Shown: in pieces, positions 15,091 to 24,074 of the stretch
How the letters are laid out: each line of letters opens with the position of its first letter
How positions within the stretch are numbered: the first letter of the stretch is position 1
Assembly: GCA_021162785.1 (NCBI GenBank)
Contig: JAGGYA010000013.1
Coordinates: 1 to 41,572 of the forward strand
DNA: 41,572 nt
From: Candidatus Calescibacteriota bacterium
Lineage (GTDB): Bacteria > CAIJMQ01 > JAADFP01
Direction of reading: 5' to 3'
The notes under the pieces: model-generated
Told to the model about the DNA's origin: nothing
What the model saw: only the letters and a program-made list of their open reading frames with translations
Databases searched by the model: none
Translations under genes and position numbers: made by a program

Positions 15091-16752
15091 ATGGAGTTTT
15101 ATAAACTTGCTTTGCTCATTGAAGAACTCGAGAAAATCTCTTCTCGTAAAGAACTTGTAGAAAAAGTAATGAGCTTCCTAAAAGCATTGCCAGAAGAAAA
15201 CATACCAAGAGCAATAAGATTCCTTTTGGGGAAAAGTCTCCCTGATAAAGAACTGGGAGTGAGTGGAGGTATAATTTCCGAAGTAATAGAAGAGATATTC
15301 TCCTCAGAAATTCTTACCCATCTCCCCTGGACAGGAGACTTTGGAGATACGGTGAAATACCTATGGGAAAATTATCATCCTCTTCCTCCTTCCAGACTTT
15401 CTCTTGAGGAAATTGAAGAATACTTACTAAAAATCGCAGAGAAAGAAGGGGAGGGAGCAAGAGAAGGTAAAAAGCAATTACTTAAAGAAATATTACTAAA
15501 ACTTTCCCCACCCGAAGCACGATTACTGGTAAAAATAATCCTTGGGGAAATGAGGCATGGGGTAAAGGAAGGTTTGCTTCTCTGGGGATTGAGCGAAGAA
15601 ACAGGTATAGAAGAGAAGAAACTTGAGGAGTTCCTTCTTAAAGGAAAAAATCTTGAAGAATTGGTGATTGAGGGATTAAAAGGGGAAATTAAAGAGGAGA
15701 TTACCCCTCTTTTTAAACCTTTCCCTCCCATGCTGGCGGAAACAGCTCCCTCTGTAAAAGATGCTTTTGATTATGAGCGGGGAAAAACAGCTGTGGAGTA
15801 TAAACTGGATGGAGTAAGAATACAGGTGCATAAAGAGGGGGATACTTTAAAGATTTTCTCCAGGCGGGGAAGTGAAATTACCCAGAACTTCCCAGAGATT
15901 AATGAGGTTCTCAAAGATATTAAAGGGAAATTTATTCTGGATGGTGAGGTCATTGCCATCTCTCTCGATGGAAAACCTTTACCCTTTCAGGAGTTGATGA
16001 AAAGATTCCGTAGAAAAGAAAAAATTTTGAGGGGAAGGATGGAAATACCTGTTAAATTTTTTTTCTTCGACATCCTTCTTAAAGGAGAAAAACTCCTCTT
16101 CTCCCTTCCTTACGAGCAGAGAAGAAAAATACTCCAGGAGACTCTTCCTTCTCACTTACTTGTCCCTTCTAAGGTTATAAGTAATCCTGAAGAGGGGGAG
16201 AAATTCCTGGAAAAGGCTATTAAAGAAGGACATGAAGGGATAATGATGAAATATCTGGGAAGTTCTTATCTTCCCGGGAAGAGAGTGGGGGGATGGTACA
16301 AAATTAAAAAGGTGATTTCTCTGGATTTAGTGATTCTGGGAGCAGAATGGGGACACGGAAGAAGGAAAAACTGGCTTTCCGACTACTATCTGGGGATAAA
16401 AATGGGGAGGGAATTCCTCTGTGTGGGGAAAACCTTCAAAGGTCTTTCAGACAGAGAATTAGAGGAAATTACTGGGAAACTTCTAAACATTAAAATTAAA
16501 GAGGAGGGGAATATAATTTGGGTAAATCCGGAGATTGTGGTAGAAGTTACTTTTAACGAGATTCAGAAAAGTCCCCATTACCCTTCTGGTTTCGCCCTGA
16601 GGTTTGCAAGAATAGAGAGAATAAGAGAAGATAAAAACCCTGAGGAAATTGATTCTCTGGAAACTTTAAAACAGCTTTATCATCAACAGTTTCGCTACAA
16701 AGGCAAAAAAATCCCTTCCCTTCAACTGGAACTATTTCCTCAAGAGGAGTAA
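15091..16752 (+). CDS. ATP-dependent DNA ligase (archaeal/LigB type)
   Basis: A 553-aa ligase of the length seen in archaeal replicative enzymes. The N-terminal DNA-binding domain (about 1-200, ending RLLVKIILGEMRHGVKEGL) precedes the adenylation domain. The adenylated Lys is residue 238 in EYKLDGVRIQ; other nucleotidyltransferase motifs are FSRRGSEITQ, FILDGEVIAI, FFFFDIL, EGIMMKYLGS and WYKIKK, and the OB-fold domain ends the protein. Most bacteria use NAD-dependent LigA for replication; no ligA or Ku gene is in this window, so a repair or a replicative role are both possible. It is co-directional with its neighbours and lacks a Shine-Dalgarno. Confidence 0.95.
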   Translation: MEFYKLALLIEELEKISSRKELVEKVMSFLKALPEENIPRAIRFLLGKSLPDKELGVSGGIISEVIEEIFSSEILTHLPWTGDFGDTVKYLWENYHPLPPSRLSLEEIEEYLLKIAEKEGEGAREGKKQLLKEILLKLSPPEARLLVKIILGEMRHGVKEGLLLWGLSEETGIEEKKLEEFLLKGKNLEELVIEGLKGEIKEEITPLFKPFPPMLAETAPSVKDAFDYERGKTAVEYKLDGVRIQVHKEGDTLKIFSRRGSEITQNFPEINEVLKDIKGKFILDGEVIAISLDGKPLPFQELMKRFRRKEKILRGRMEIPVKFFFFDILLKGEKLLFSLPYEQRRKILQETLPSHLLVPSKVISNPEEGEKFLEKAIKEGHEGIMMKYLGSSYLPGKRVGGWYKIKKVISLDLVILGAEWGHGRRKNWLSDYYLGIKMGREFLCVGKTFKGLSDRELEEITGKLLNIKIKEEGNIIWVNPEIVVEVTFNEIQKSPHYPSGFALRFARIERIREDKNPEEIDSLETLKQLYHQQFRYKGKKIPSLQLELFPQEE

Positions 16753-16765
16753 AATTTTCCACCTT

Positions 16766-17974
16766 ATGGAGAATTTAAGCCTCCTTTTTGTAGTAGGGTC
16801 AGCAATTCTTCTCGCTCTCCTGGGTGGTAAAGCTGTCACTCGTTTCCGTATTCCCATGGTGACAGGCTATGTCATCATGGGGGTTATTCTGGGAAAATCC
16901 TTTTTAAACATATTGAAACCAGAAATTGTAGGAAGACTAAGCATTTTTAACGATTTAGCCCTGGGAATTATTGCCTTTCTTATTGGCGGTGAATTCTATC
17001 TTCCCAGGATTAAAAAACTGGGTAGAAGCATCGGCTGGATTGCGATCTGTGAATCGTTTTTTGCTTTTCTTCTGGTGACTTTTATTGTCTTCCTTCTCAC
17101 CCATAAACTTTACCTTTCCCTTATTCTGGGTGCAGTATCCTCTGCAACTGCACCTGCTGCCACCGTAGCCGTCATTAATCAGTACCGAGCTCGTGGTCCT
17201 CTCACCACAACTATCCTGGGTGTGGTAGGAAGTGATGATGCTATTGCTCTTATGATTTACAGTTTCGCTTCTACTTTAGCCCGTGCTTTCCTTCTCCATA
17301 CCCATATTTCCTGGGTTACCATTATCTGGAAACCTTCCCGGGAAATAATCTTTTCCCTCATTTTGGGTGGATTTCTGGGGTTTGTTTTAGGGAATCTCCT
17401 CCATCGAATAAGAGCAAGAAACGAAGCTTTCACCTTAGGAGTGGGATTTTTACTTCTTGCAGAAGGGCTTTCCATCCAGTGGAACCTTTCAGAACTATTA
17501 ACGGTTATGAGTATGAGTATGGTGGCGGTTAATCTCTCCCCTCCCAGAAGATTCAGTCAAGTTATGGAAGGGCTTAATCTTGCAGGATTCCCAATAATCG
17601 CTGCTTTCTTCTGTCTTGCAGGAACAAAACTGGATATTCATTTGCTTCCAAAAATCGGAATCTTAGGGATACTTTACACTGTCTTCCGAATGATGGGAAA
17701 AATGGGAGGTGCTTCCTTAGGAGCCATAATAGCTGGTGCACCCGGAGTTATTAGAAAATGGATGGGCGTAAGTTTATTCCCACAGATTGGAGTAGCCATT
17801 GCTTTAGCAGTAGTTGTGGAAAAAGAGTTCACACCCTTAGGAGCGGAAGGAATTCACCTGGCCAAACTGGTGATTAACATTCTCCTCTTTACAACAGTGA
17901 TTACGGAAGTAGTAGGGCCACTTTTGACAAAGAAAGCTCTGGAGAAAGCGGGAGAAATAGGTGTGATAAAATAA
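16766..17974 (+). CDS. CPA-type cation/proton antiporter (Kef/NapA-like)
   Basis: A 402-aa integral membrane protein with about 12 hydrophobic segments. GYVIMGVILGKSFLN near the N-terminus, LALGIIAFLIGGEFYLP, and AVSSATAPAATVAVINQYRARGP with GVVGSDDAIALMIYSF are typical of the Na+/H+ exchanger domain; the SDDA pair supplies the acidic residues of the transport site. There is no C-terminal RCK/TrkA domain. Instead a PII-like gene follows 9 nt later, so regulation may be in trans. A TAAAAT box (16750-16755) lies 10 nt before the ATG and no usable Shine-Dalgarno is seen. Ion specificity cannot be read from sequence. Confidence 0.9.
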   Translation: MENLSLLFVVGSAILLALLGGKAVTRFRIPMVTGYVIMGVILGKSFLNILKPEIVGRLSIFNDLALGIIAFLIGGEFYLPRIKKLGRSIGWIAICESFFAFLLVTFIVFLLTHKLYLSLILGAVSSATAPAATVAVINQYRARGPLTTTILGVVGSDDAIALMIYSFASTLARAFLLHTHISWVTIIWKPSREIIFSLILGGFLGFVLGNLLHRIRARNEAFTLGVGFLLLAEGLSIQWNLSELLTVMSMSMVAVNLSPPRRFSQVMEGLNLAGFPIIAAFFCLAGTKLDIHLLPKIGILGILYTVFRMMGKMGGASLGAIIAGAPGVIRKWMGVSLFPQIGVAIALAVVVEKEFTPLGAEGIHLAKLVINILLFTTVITEVVGPLLTKKALEKAGEIGVIK

Positions 17975-17983
17975 GGTGCGGTT

Positions 17984-18322
17984 ATGAAACTCTTAATTAT
18001 AGTGCTTAATCGTGAGGAAATTTTGGATGACCTGCTTCAATCCATGGTGGAGGCCGGGATTTTCGGAGCCACAATAGTAGAGTCAGTCCGATTAGCCGAA
18101 GTGATTGCCAGTGAAATTCCTATCTTTGCTGGACTGAGAAAGATGATGGGGGGTGGCAGAAAGTTTAATCGTATGATCTTCGCTATTGTGGAAGAGGAAG
18201 AAGCAGTGGATGAACTTGTAAATATACTGAAAGAATCGGGGATAGACTTTTCTAAAGAAGAAACAGGGGTAATGCTACTTCTTCCCGTAGAGAAAATCTG
18301 GGGGGTATGGGAAGGGGTTTAA
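17984..18322 (+). CDS. PII-like signalling protein next to antiporter
   Basis: A 112-aa protein with the ferredoxin-like PII layout: MKLLIIVLNREEILDDLLQ strand-helix, GIFGATIVES, a loop region (AEVIASEIPIFAGLRKMMGG), then NRMIFAIVEEEEAVDELVNIL and a C-terminal strand. The T-loop segment has no GlnB-type uridylylation Tyr motif. AAGGTG sits 7 nt before the ATG, 9 nt after the antiporter stop. Established PII-like proteins bind adenyl nucleotides or bicarbonate and gate membrane transporters; by context this one probably controls the antiporter. Ligand unknown. Confidence 0.8.
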   Translation: MKLLIIVLNREEILDDLLQSMVEAGIFGATIVESVRLAEVIASEIPIFAGLRKMMGGGRKFNRMIFAIVEEEEAVDELVNILKESGIDFSKEETGVMLLLPVEKIWGVWEGV

Positions 18323-18325
18323 CCA

Positions 18326-18889
18326 TCACTTAAGATTTTCTTCAACAATCTCACATATGATATGTCCCACGGTTATGTGAACTTCCTGAATTCTTGCTGT
18401 ATCAAAAGAAGGAACTATTAAGGAAATGTCCGCCACTTCCTTAATTTTCCCCCCATCTCTACCTGTTAAAGCAATAGTTTTCATTCCCAGTTCCTTAGCC
18501 TTCAAAATTCCTCTAATCACATTTTCTGAATTCCCTGATGTGGTAATTCCTATACATAGATCCCCACTTTCACCTACTGCAGTAACTTGCCGGGCAAAGA
18601 CTTCTTCAAAAGAATAATCATTGGAAATAGAGGTGAGAATAGAAGTATTTGTTGTCAAAGCCAATGCTGGGAAAGGGTTTCTTTCGCATTTGAACTTCCC
18701 CACCATTTCCGCAGCAATATGCTGAGCATCAGCTGCCGAACCCCCATTACCAAAGAGAAGTATTTTTCTTCCCTCCTGAAGTGTCTTGAGAACTTCCTGA
18801 GAGATTTTTATTATTGTCTGTGATTCTTCCCAGAGCCACTTCCTCAATTTTATACTTTCCTCAACCACTCTTTTAATTAGTTCCTTCAT
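18326..18889 (-). CDS. gmhA: SIS-domain phosphosugar isomerase (GmhA-like)
   Basis: A 187-aa SIS protein matching sedoheptulose-7-phosphate isomerase, the first step of ADP-heptose synthesis for LPS core or S-layer glycans. It shows LLFGNGGSAADAQHIAAEM, the SIS loop ITTSGNSENVI, and the C-terminal RIQEVHITVGHIICE that holds the active-site Glu and His. Its ATG overlaps the dnaJ stop (TGATG). Other heptose genes are absent from the window. DiaA is a sister family, so the exact substrate is slightly uncertain. Confidence 0.88.
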   Translation of the reverse strand: MKELIKRVVEESIKLRKWLWEESQTIIKISQEVLKTLQEGRKILLFGNGGSAADAQHIAAEMVGKFKCERNPFPALALTTNTSILTSISNDYSFEEVFARQVTAVGESGDLCIGITTSGNSENVIRGILKAKELGMKTIALTGRDGGKIKEVADISLIVPSFDTARIQEVHITVGHIICEIVEENLK

Positions 18890-20007
18890 CAGGAAATCTT
18901 GTTCCGGAAGTTACTACTTTCAGGATAATTGCTGGGAGATTCCAGTTCCTTAAATTTCTCCAAAATTTCTCTTTGCTTGGGAGTTAAGTTAACCGGTATT
19001 TCCACTTTAACTTTCACAAGTTCATCCCCTTTACCCCTTCCATATAGGTGAGGTATGCCTTTTCCCCTTAGTCTGAATATAGTTCCGTTCTGCGTGCCCG
19101 CAGGAATCTTCATCTTCACTTTCCCTTCAAGTGTAGGCACATCTACTTCCCCACCCAGAAGGGCGAGGGTGAGAGGTACGGGAATTTCAACTATAACATC
19201 ATCACCTTCCCTCCTGAAGAAAGGATGGGGAGCAACTCTTATCACTAAATAAAGATCACCAGGTGGGCCACCATGATATCCTACTTCTCCCTCCCCCCTA
19301 ATTCTTAGCCGGGAACCCTCCTTCACACCAGCAGGAATCTTTACCGTGATTTTAGCTTTCTCTCTCACTCTACCTGTCCCATGGCAACCTGGACAGGGTT
19401 CGCTTATTCTCCCTGTCCCACCGCATTGGGAACAGGTTTCCGAAAAGTAAAGGAAACCCCGGGTATAGGAAATCTCACCCCTTCCCCGACAACGAGGGCA
19501 GGTCCTCCAGCCCGCTCCTCTCTTTACTCCACTCCCACCACAGAGATTGCAGGCTGTATATCGGGGGATAGTAATGGTTTTCTCAGCACCTTTTGCAGCT
19601 TCTTCAAAAGTAATGGTAATCTCAAATCTTAAATCTCTACCCCTCTCCGGTACTTCCTCAGCCATAAAGGGTGTCCCCCGGAAAAATGTTTCAAAAAGGT
19701 CACGGAAATCCTGGAAAATATCCGAGGTGAAAATTTCAGAAAAATCACTAAATCCACGGAATCCCATCTCCTCCACCCCTGCATGCCCATATCGGTCATA
19801 CTGCGCTCTTTTCTGAGGATCACTCAATACTGCGTAAGCTTCTGAGATCTCTTTGAATTTTTCCTCTGCCTCCTTATCCCCAGGGTTTCTATCAGGATGA
19901 TACTTGAGAGCTAATCTCCGATAGGCTTTTTTTATTTCCTCCAAAGAAGCATCGCGGGGAACACCCAGAATCTCGTAATAATCCTTCTTAGTCCCTGACC
20001 TACCCAT
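18889..20007 (-). CDS. dnaJ: Chaperone protein DnaJ
   Basis: A 372-aa type I J-protein, the DnaK co-chaperone. The J domain (residues 8-72) contains HPD in [14 protein letters not shown] short Gly/Phe region follows ([12 protein letters not shown]), then the zinc domain with four CxxCxGxG repeats ([32 protein letters not shown]) and the C-terminal substrate-binding domain with [15 protein letters not shown]. dnaK, grpE and hrcA are not adjacent. A promoter lies upstream (20054-20026 on the minus strand); I see no CIRCE element. It is translationally coupled to the gmhA-like gene. Confidence 0.96.
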   Translation of the reverse strand: MGRSGTKKDYYEILGVPRDASLEEIKKAYRRLALKYHPDRNPGDKEAEEKFKEISEAYAVLSDPQKRAQYDRYGHAGVEEMGFRGFSDFSEIFTSDIFQDFRDLFETFFRGTPFMAEEVPERGRDLRFEITITFEEAAKGAEKTITIPRYTACNLCGGSGVKRGAGWRTCPRCRGRGEISYTRGFLYFSETCSQCGGTGRISEPCPGCHGTGRVREKAKITVKIPAGVKEGSRLRIRGEGEVGYHGGPPGDLYLVIRVAPHPFFRREGDDVIVEIPVPLTLALLGGEVDVPTLEGKVKMKIPAGTQNGTIFRLRGKGIPHLYGRGKGDELVKVKVEIPVNLTPKQREILEKFKELESPSNYPESSNFRNKIS

Positions 20008-20025
20008 TGCTCCATTAAGTAAGAA

Positions 20026-20054
20026 AGATTAACAATCCCTGAGGTTTTAGTCAA
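20026..20054 (-). promoter_or_regulatory. Putative dnaJ promoter
   Basis: On the minus strand TTGACT (20054-20049), 17-bp spacer, TAATCT (20031-20026), ending 18 bp before the dnaJ ATG at 20007. The -35 is good, the -10 partial. The same divergent gap (20008-20109) also contains TATGAT at 20093-20098, 11 nt before the corA ATG, as a candidate corA -10. Confidence 0.45.
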
Positions 20055-20109
20055 GACTGCCAGCTTCAAATTCATTGTAAAACTTGTGGATTTATGATAA
20101 CTTTTAAGA

Positions 20110-21042
20110 ATGATAAGGATTTTCAGAACCAAAGAAGGCATCCTCAAAGAATTACAGAAGCCAGAAGAGAACTGCTGGATTTATGTAGTAAATCCTTCCC
20201 AAAGTGAACTTGAAAAATTGAGTAAGGAACTCTCTTTACCTCTCCATTTCCTCACCTATCCCTTAGATATAGATGAAAGACCTCGTATAGACTATGAAGA
20301 TGGTTGCCTCCTCTTAGTCATACGAGTCCCTCAATATGATGAAGATAATGAGGAGGTTCAATACACTACCCTCCCTATGGGGATAATCCTAAAGGAAAAC
20401 TTTATCCTGACCATTTCCTCACGGGAAAATGAAGTTCTATCTGCCTTTCTGGAAGGTAAAGTAAAAGGATTCTCTACAGCAAAAAGGGCAAGATTCATTC
20501 TCCAGATATTTCATCAAACCGCTCTTTCCTACCTCAATCATCTTAAAATGATAAACCGCAAAACCTCTATGGTGGAAAGAGAACTACACAAGTCCATGAG
20601 AAATGAAGAACTTATAAAACTCCTTAATCTGGAAAAGGGTCTGGTATTTTTCACTACTTCTTTAAGGGCAAATGAAATAATGATGGAAAGACTCCAACGG
20701 GGTGAAATAATTAAAATGTATGAGGAAGACAAGGATCTCCTGGAAGATGTCATAATTGAGAACCGACAGGCAATAGAGATGGCAAATATTTACTCCAACA
20801 TTTTAAGTGGAATGATGGATGCGTTTGCTTCCGTAATTTCCAATAATTTGAATATGGTAATGAAATTTCTTACCTCAGTAACCATTATCCTTATGCTACC
20901 TACCCTTGTGGCAAGTGTTTATGGAATGAATATAAAACTTCCTTTTCAAAATTCTCCCCATGCTTTTCTCATCACCATGCTCATCTCTGTGGGACTTTCA
21001 GTGGTGGGTATCTTGCTATTTATCCGAAGAAAATGGTTCTAA
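20110..21042 (+). CDS. corA: CorA-family magnesium/divalent cation transporter
   Basis: A 310-aa CorA protein. The N-terminal cytoplasmic domain includes the family-typical TYPLDIDERPRIDYEDGCLLLVIRVP, and a long helix leads to two C-terminal membrane helices. The pore signature YGMN (GMN at residues 272-274) ends the first membrane helix and the last residues (FIRRKWF) are a basic cytoplasmic tail. It forms pentameric channels for Mg2+, sometimes Co2+ or Zn2+. No Shine-Dalgarno is visible before the ATG. The TPR gene starts 1 nt after its stop. Confidence 0.94.
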   Translation: MIRIFRTKEGILKELQKPEENCWIYVVNPSQSELEKLSKELSLPLHFLTYPLDIDERPRIDYEDGCLLLVIRVPQYDEDNEEVQYTTLPMGIILKENFILTISSRENEVLSAFLEGKVKGFSTAKRARFILQIFHQTALSYLNHLKMINRKTSMVERELHKSMRNEELIKLLNLEKGLVFFTTSLRANEIMMERLQRGEIIKMYEEDKDLLEDVIIENRQAIEMANIYSNILSGMMDAFASVISNNLNMVMKFLTSVTIILMLPTLVASVYGMNIKLPFQNSPHAFLITMLISVGLSVVGILLFIRRKWF

Positions 21043-21043
21043 G

Positions 21044-21436
21044 ATGATAAGGCTTTTCAAATTTATTATATTTTTAATAATTGTCCTCGCCATACTCTCC
21101 CTTTTACCCACTTCCCTTAACTGGGCGGATACCTTCATTCAGAAAAACTTTGATAAACCCTGGGCAGCTACTGCTTACTATCAGCTGGGGAATCACTGTT
21201 ACAGAGTTTTAAAGTTCCAAAAAGCGCTGGAAATTTATGAAAGAGCTTTGAGAAAGTTTCCCAGACACAGAATGGCGCCTTTGGCCAGATTCCGTAGAGC
21301 TGTCTGTCTGGAGAAATTAAAGAGATATCGGCAAGCCATTCGTGCTTATAAAGACTTTGTAGATCGATACCCAGATCATTATCTTACACCACAGGCAGAA
21401 AATTCATTGAAGAAACTGAAAGAAATTTATAAATAA
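21044..21436 (+). CDS. Membrane-anchored TPR protein
   Basis: A 130-aa protein starting MIRLFKFIIFLIIVLAILSL, one N-terminal hydrophobic segment that is a signal anchor or signal peptide. After it come TPR-like units: AATAYYQLGNHCYRVLKFQKALEIYERALRKFP, then APLARFRRAVCLEKLKRYRQAIRAYKDFVDRYP. I choose ATG 21044, right after the corA stop, rather than the in-frame ATG at 20960 inside corA. TPR proteins of this size act as periplasmic scaffolds; the partner is unknown. It converges on purL with a 4-nt gap. Confidence 0.75.
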   Translation: MIRLFKFIIFLIIVLAILSLLPTSLNWADTFIQKNFDKPWAATAYYQLGNHCYRVLKFQKALEIYERALRKFPRHRMAPLARFRRAVCLEKLKRYRQAIRAYKDFVDRYPDHYLTPQAENSLKKLKEIYK

Positions 21437-21440
21437 AAAA

Positions 21441-23810
21441 TCAGGAGAGAAGGTTACTTAAAGCAAAGGTCCAGAGTTCTTTAAGTTCATTTAAAGAAAG
21501 ATTGATTAAGGTCTTTTCTCCTTTTCTCACTTCTACTCGAGGTTCGGAGATTACCACTCCAATTTTTTTGAAGTAAATCCCATACCCACCCGCTATTCTT
21601 TTAAATTCTTCCTCATTTATCACTTCCACAATAAACCCGGAGGATTGTGTAAAAAGTATTTTTTCAACTGGGAGGTCTTCCTCAATACCATCAATATCTA
21701 TTACTGCCCCCCTCCGGAGAGAACCCCGACCACTTATAAGCATCTCTATGATACTGGTTATCATCCCACCTTCAGAAATATCATGACAGGCAAGGATAAT
21801 CCCTTTCCTTATCAGATCAATAACCGCATATATTGCATTTCTTTCCTCTTCCCACCTCACCTGAGGAACATTTTTCCCTATCTCACCTAAAACTCTCAGG
21901 TAAAACTCTGAACCACCCAGTTCATCATAGCGTCTCCCAATAAGATAAATGGTGTCCCCAGCCTCTTTAAGGTGCATGGTAATGGCTTTACTATAATCAT
22001 CCAGTATCCCCACGCAGGCTACAATAGGGGAAGGATCAATAGCCCTTCCGGAAGCAGACTCATTGTAAAAGCTCACATTACCCGACACAATGGGAACAGG
22101 TGTACCCGGAGATCCTTTCAACCATAGATTCCTTGCAGCATCACTCAAACCCTTAACACTCTCCACAAAGTCATAAAAGGCTTCCGGTTTTTCTGGATTA
22201 CCAAAATTGAGGCAATCTGTAAGGCACCAGGGCACTGCACCTACACAGGCCACATTCCGCATAGATTCTGCCACTGCATTCGCACCTCCCCAGTAAGGAT
22301 CTATCCTCCCATAGAAAGGATTACCATCCAAAGAAAAGGCTATACCAACAGAAGAACCTTCTTCTTCCAGGGGGGCCATTACTCCTGCATCTGCCTCCCC
22401 AGGTCTTATAACAGCCTTACCCTGCACTTCCGTATCGTAAAACCTGTAGATATATTCACGGGAACAAACATTTGGAGAAGAAATAACTTTCTTAACTGCT
22501 TCTTCAAGGTCACAGGAAGAATATACTGGTTCTCTGAAATCTCTTTTAGGGGGAGTTGCTTTCCTCTCATAAACAATTCCTTCACTTATACTCTCTATAG
22601 GTATATCACAGACAATTTCTTCCTTAAATTTAACCCGGTACCTCTTTTCAGGTATTGCTCTTCCAATAACCTTTGCTTGTGCACCCTCATAAATATGGGG
22701 TAATTCCCAGATTTCGTTATAAATCCTAAGGACTTCAGGAGTAAACTCACTGGGAACCGCCAGCATATACCTTTCCTGGGTTTCTGCACAGAGAATAACC
22801 TCAGGTAATAAACCTTCCATAGCAATATGAACCTTATCCAGTTCTATCTCCACACCCATTCTCCCTGAAGCACCAAGTTCTGAAGAGGCTCCCGCTATAC
22901 CTGCTGCACCAAGGTCTTTGAAACCTATCCTGTATCCTCTTTTTTCTGCCTCCTGGAAAACCTGAGTATTGGCTTTCTTCAACAAAAGGACATTTTTGAG
23001 AAAAGGATCATGTACCTGAACCGCTCCCTTTTTCTCCTCTTCTTTCTCCTCATCCAGTATCTCAGATGCAAAAGCAGCTCCCCCAAACCCTGAAGCATCC
23101 GTGGGTTTGCCTACCAGAATCAGGTCATAGGGAATTTCCTTTGCTTCTTCCGGTATACGGGAATGAATTATATTTTTTTCCTTAACCACTCCCAGAGCCA
23201 CCACATTTACCAGACAGTTATCATCAAAGGAGGAATTGAAATAGACATCCCCTCCTATATTGGGAACGCCAAGTGCATTTGCATATTCCCAGATACCCTG
23301 GACAACCCCCTGAGCAATCCATCTCGACCTTTCCTTAAATTTACCTTCAGGATCTCCAAATCTCAAACCATCCGCCACCGCTATAACTTCTGCTCCCATA
23401 CAGTTCACATCTCTTACAATTCCCCCTATACCCGTGGCTGCACCTTCCACAGGGAGAACCTGTGAGGGATGATTGTGAGATTCATGCGCTATAACCAGTC
23501 CATATTTTTCTCCATTAACTGTAGCAAGATAAACTATTCCCGCATCTTCACCTGGTCCGAGAATCACATGGGGAGCAGAAGTGGGCAAATACTTTTTGAG
23601 AACTTTCTTGCTACTTTTATAAGAGCAATGTTCACTCCACTCCACATTGTAAACATGAAGTTCCACAACTGAGGGATCCCTTCCCAGGATATCCCTTATT
23701 TTCTTCACCTCTTCCAGCGTGAGAGAAATACCATTCTTTTTGAGTTGAGCCAGTAATTCTTTTTCTTCCAGTTGAGAAACCGGAATTATTCGGGAAGTGA
23801 ATCTCTCCAA
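21441..23810 (-). CDS. purL: Phosphoribosylformylglycinamidine synthase subunit PurL
   Basis: A 789-aa small-type PurL, which with PurQ and PurS converts FGAR to FGAM in purine synthesis. Clear landmarks: VEWSEHCSYKSSKKVLK, the active-site HESHNHPSQVLPVEGAATG, GGIVRDVNCMGAEVIAVADG, GVPNIGGDVYFN and LIGRRYDELGGSEF in the second half. The start is TTG at 23810 with AGAGGG six nt upstream. The tRNA-Phe gene lies 27 nt upstream on the same strand. purQ and purS are not in the window. Confidence 0.96.
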   Translation of the reverse strand: MERFTSRIIPVSQLEEKELLAQLKKNGISLTLEEVKKIRDILGRDPSVVELHVYNVEWSEHCSYKSSKKVLKKYLPTSAPHVILGPGEDAGIVYLATVNGEKYGLVIAHESHNHPSQVLPVEGAATGIGGIVRDVNCMGAEVIAVADGLRFGDPEGKFKERSRWIAQGVVQGIWEYANALGVPNIGGDVYFNSSFDDNCLVNVVALGVVKEKNIIHSRIPEEAKEIPYDLILVGKPTDASGFGGAAFASEILDEEKEEEKKGAVQVHDPFLKNVLLLKKANTQVFQEAEKRGYRIGFKDLGAAGIAGASSELGASGRMGVEIELDKVHIAMEGLLPEVILCAETQERYMLAVPSEFTPEVLRIYNEIWELPHIYEGAQAKVIGRAIPEKRYRVKFKEEIVCDIPIESISEGIVYERKATPPKRDFREPVYSSCDLEEAVKKVISSPNVCSREYIYRFYDTEVQGKAVIRPGEADAGVMAPLEEEGSSVGIAFSLDGNPFYGRIDPYWGGANAVAESMRNVACVGAVPWCLTDCLNFGNPEKPEAFYDFVESVKGLSDAARNLWLKGSPGTPVPIVSGNVSFYNESASGRAIDPSPIVACVGILDDYSKAITMHLKEAGDTIYLIGRRYDELGGSEFYLRVLGEIGKNVPQVRWEEERNAIYAVIDLIRKGIILACHDISEGGMITSIIEMLISGRGSLRRGAVIDIDGIEEDLPVEKILFTQSSGFIVEVINEEEFKRIAGGYGIYFKKIGVVISEPRVEVRKGEKTLINLSLNELKELWTFALSNLLS

Positions 23811-23837
23811 TTTTACCCTCTTATAAAAATCAAAAAG

Positions 23838-23910
23838 TGGCGCGACCCCGAGTCGAACGGGGGACGCCGGGCTTTTCAGGCCCGCGCTCTACCACCTGAG
23901 CTATCGCGCC
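23838..23910 (-). tRNA. tRNA-Phe (anticodon GAA)
   Basis: A 73-nt cloverleaf on the minus strand. The acceptor stem GGCGCGA pairs fully with TCGCGCC; the D-stem is GCTC/GAGC with loop AGGTGGTA; the anticodon stem CGGGC/GCCCG encloses CTGAAAA, giving anticodon GAA; the T-arm is CCCCG-TTCGACT-CGGGG; the discriminator is A at 23838. CCA is not encoded (next bases CTTTTTG), so it is added after transcription. The transcript heads into purL. Confidence 0.97.
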
Positions 23911-24009
23911 TATCATAAATAATTATAGGGAGAGTAATTTTACCTGTCAAGATTTCGAATTTGCCCCAAAAATAGCAATAGAAAGTATCAAAAACCTTAA
24001 GAATCTTGA

Positions 24010-24015
24010 TATAAT
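24010..24015 (+). promoter_or_regulatory. Candidate -10 box upstream of small ORF
   Basis: TATAAT in the 344-bp gap between tRNA-Phe and acdA; the -35 region (around 23987) is poor. The 11-mer CCTTAAGAATC occurs just before it (23995-24005) and again at 24091-24101. A second -10-like TATACT lies at 24233-24238, 16 nt before acdA. Confidence 0.35.
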
Positions 24016-24074
24016 TGGGCGGAAAAATAAAAAACTTCACCAAAGATAAAAGAAAAAACAAAGGAGATGAGAGG

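Noticed and set aside
18889-20109. CIRCE element or heat-shock operon with dnaJ
   Set aside because: No CIRCE inverted repeat was seen and grpE, dnaK and hrcA are absent.
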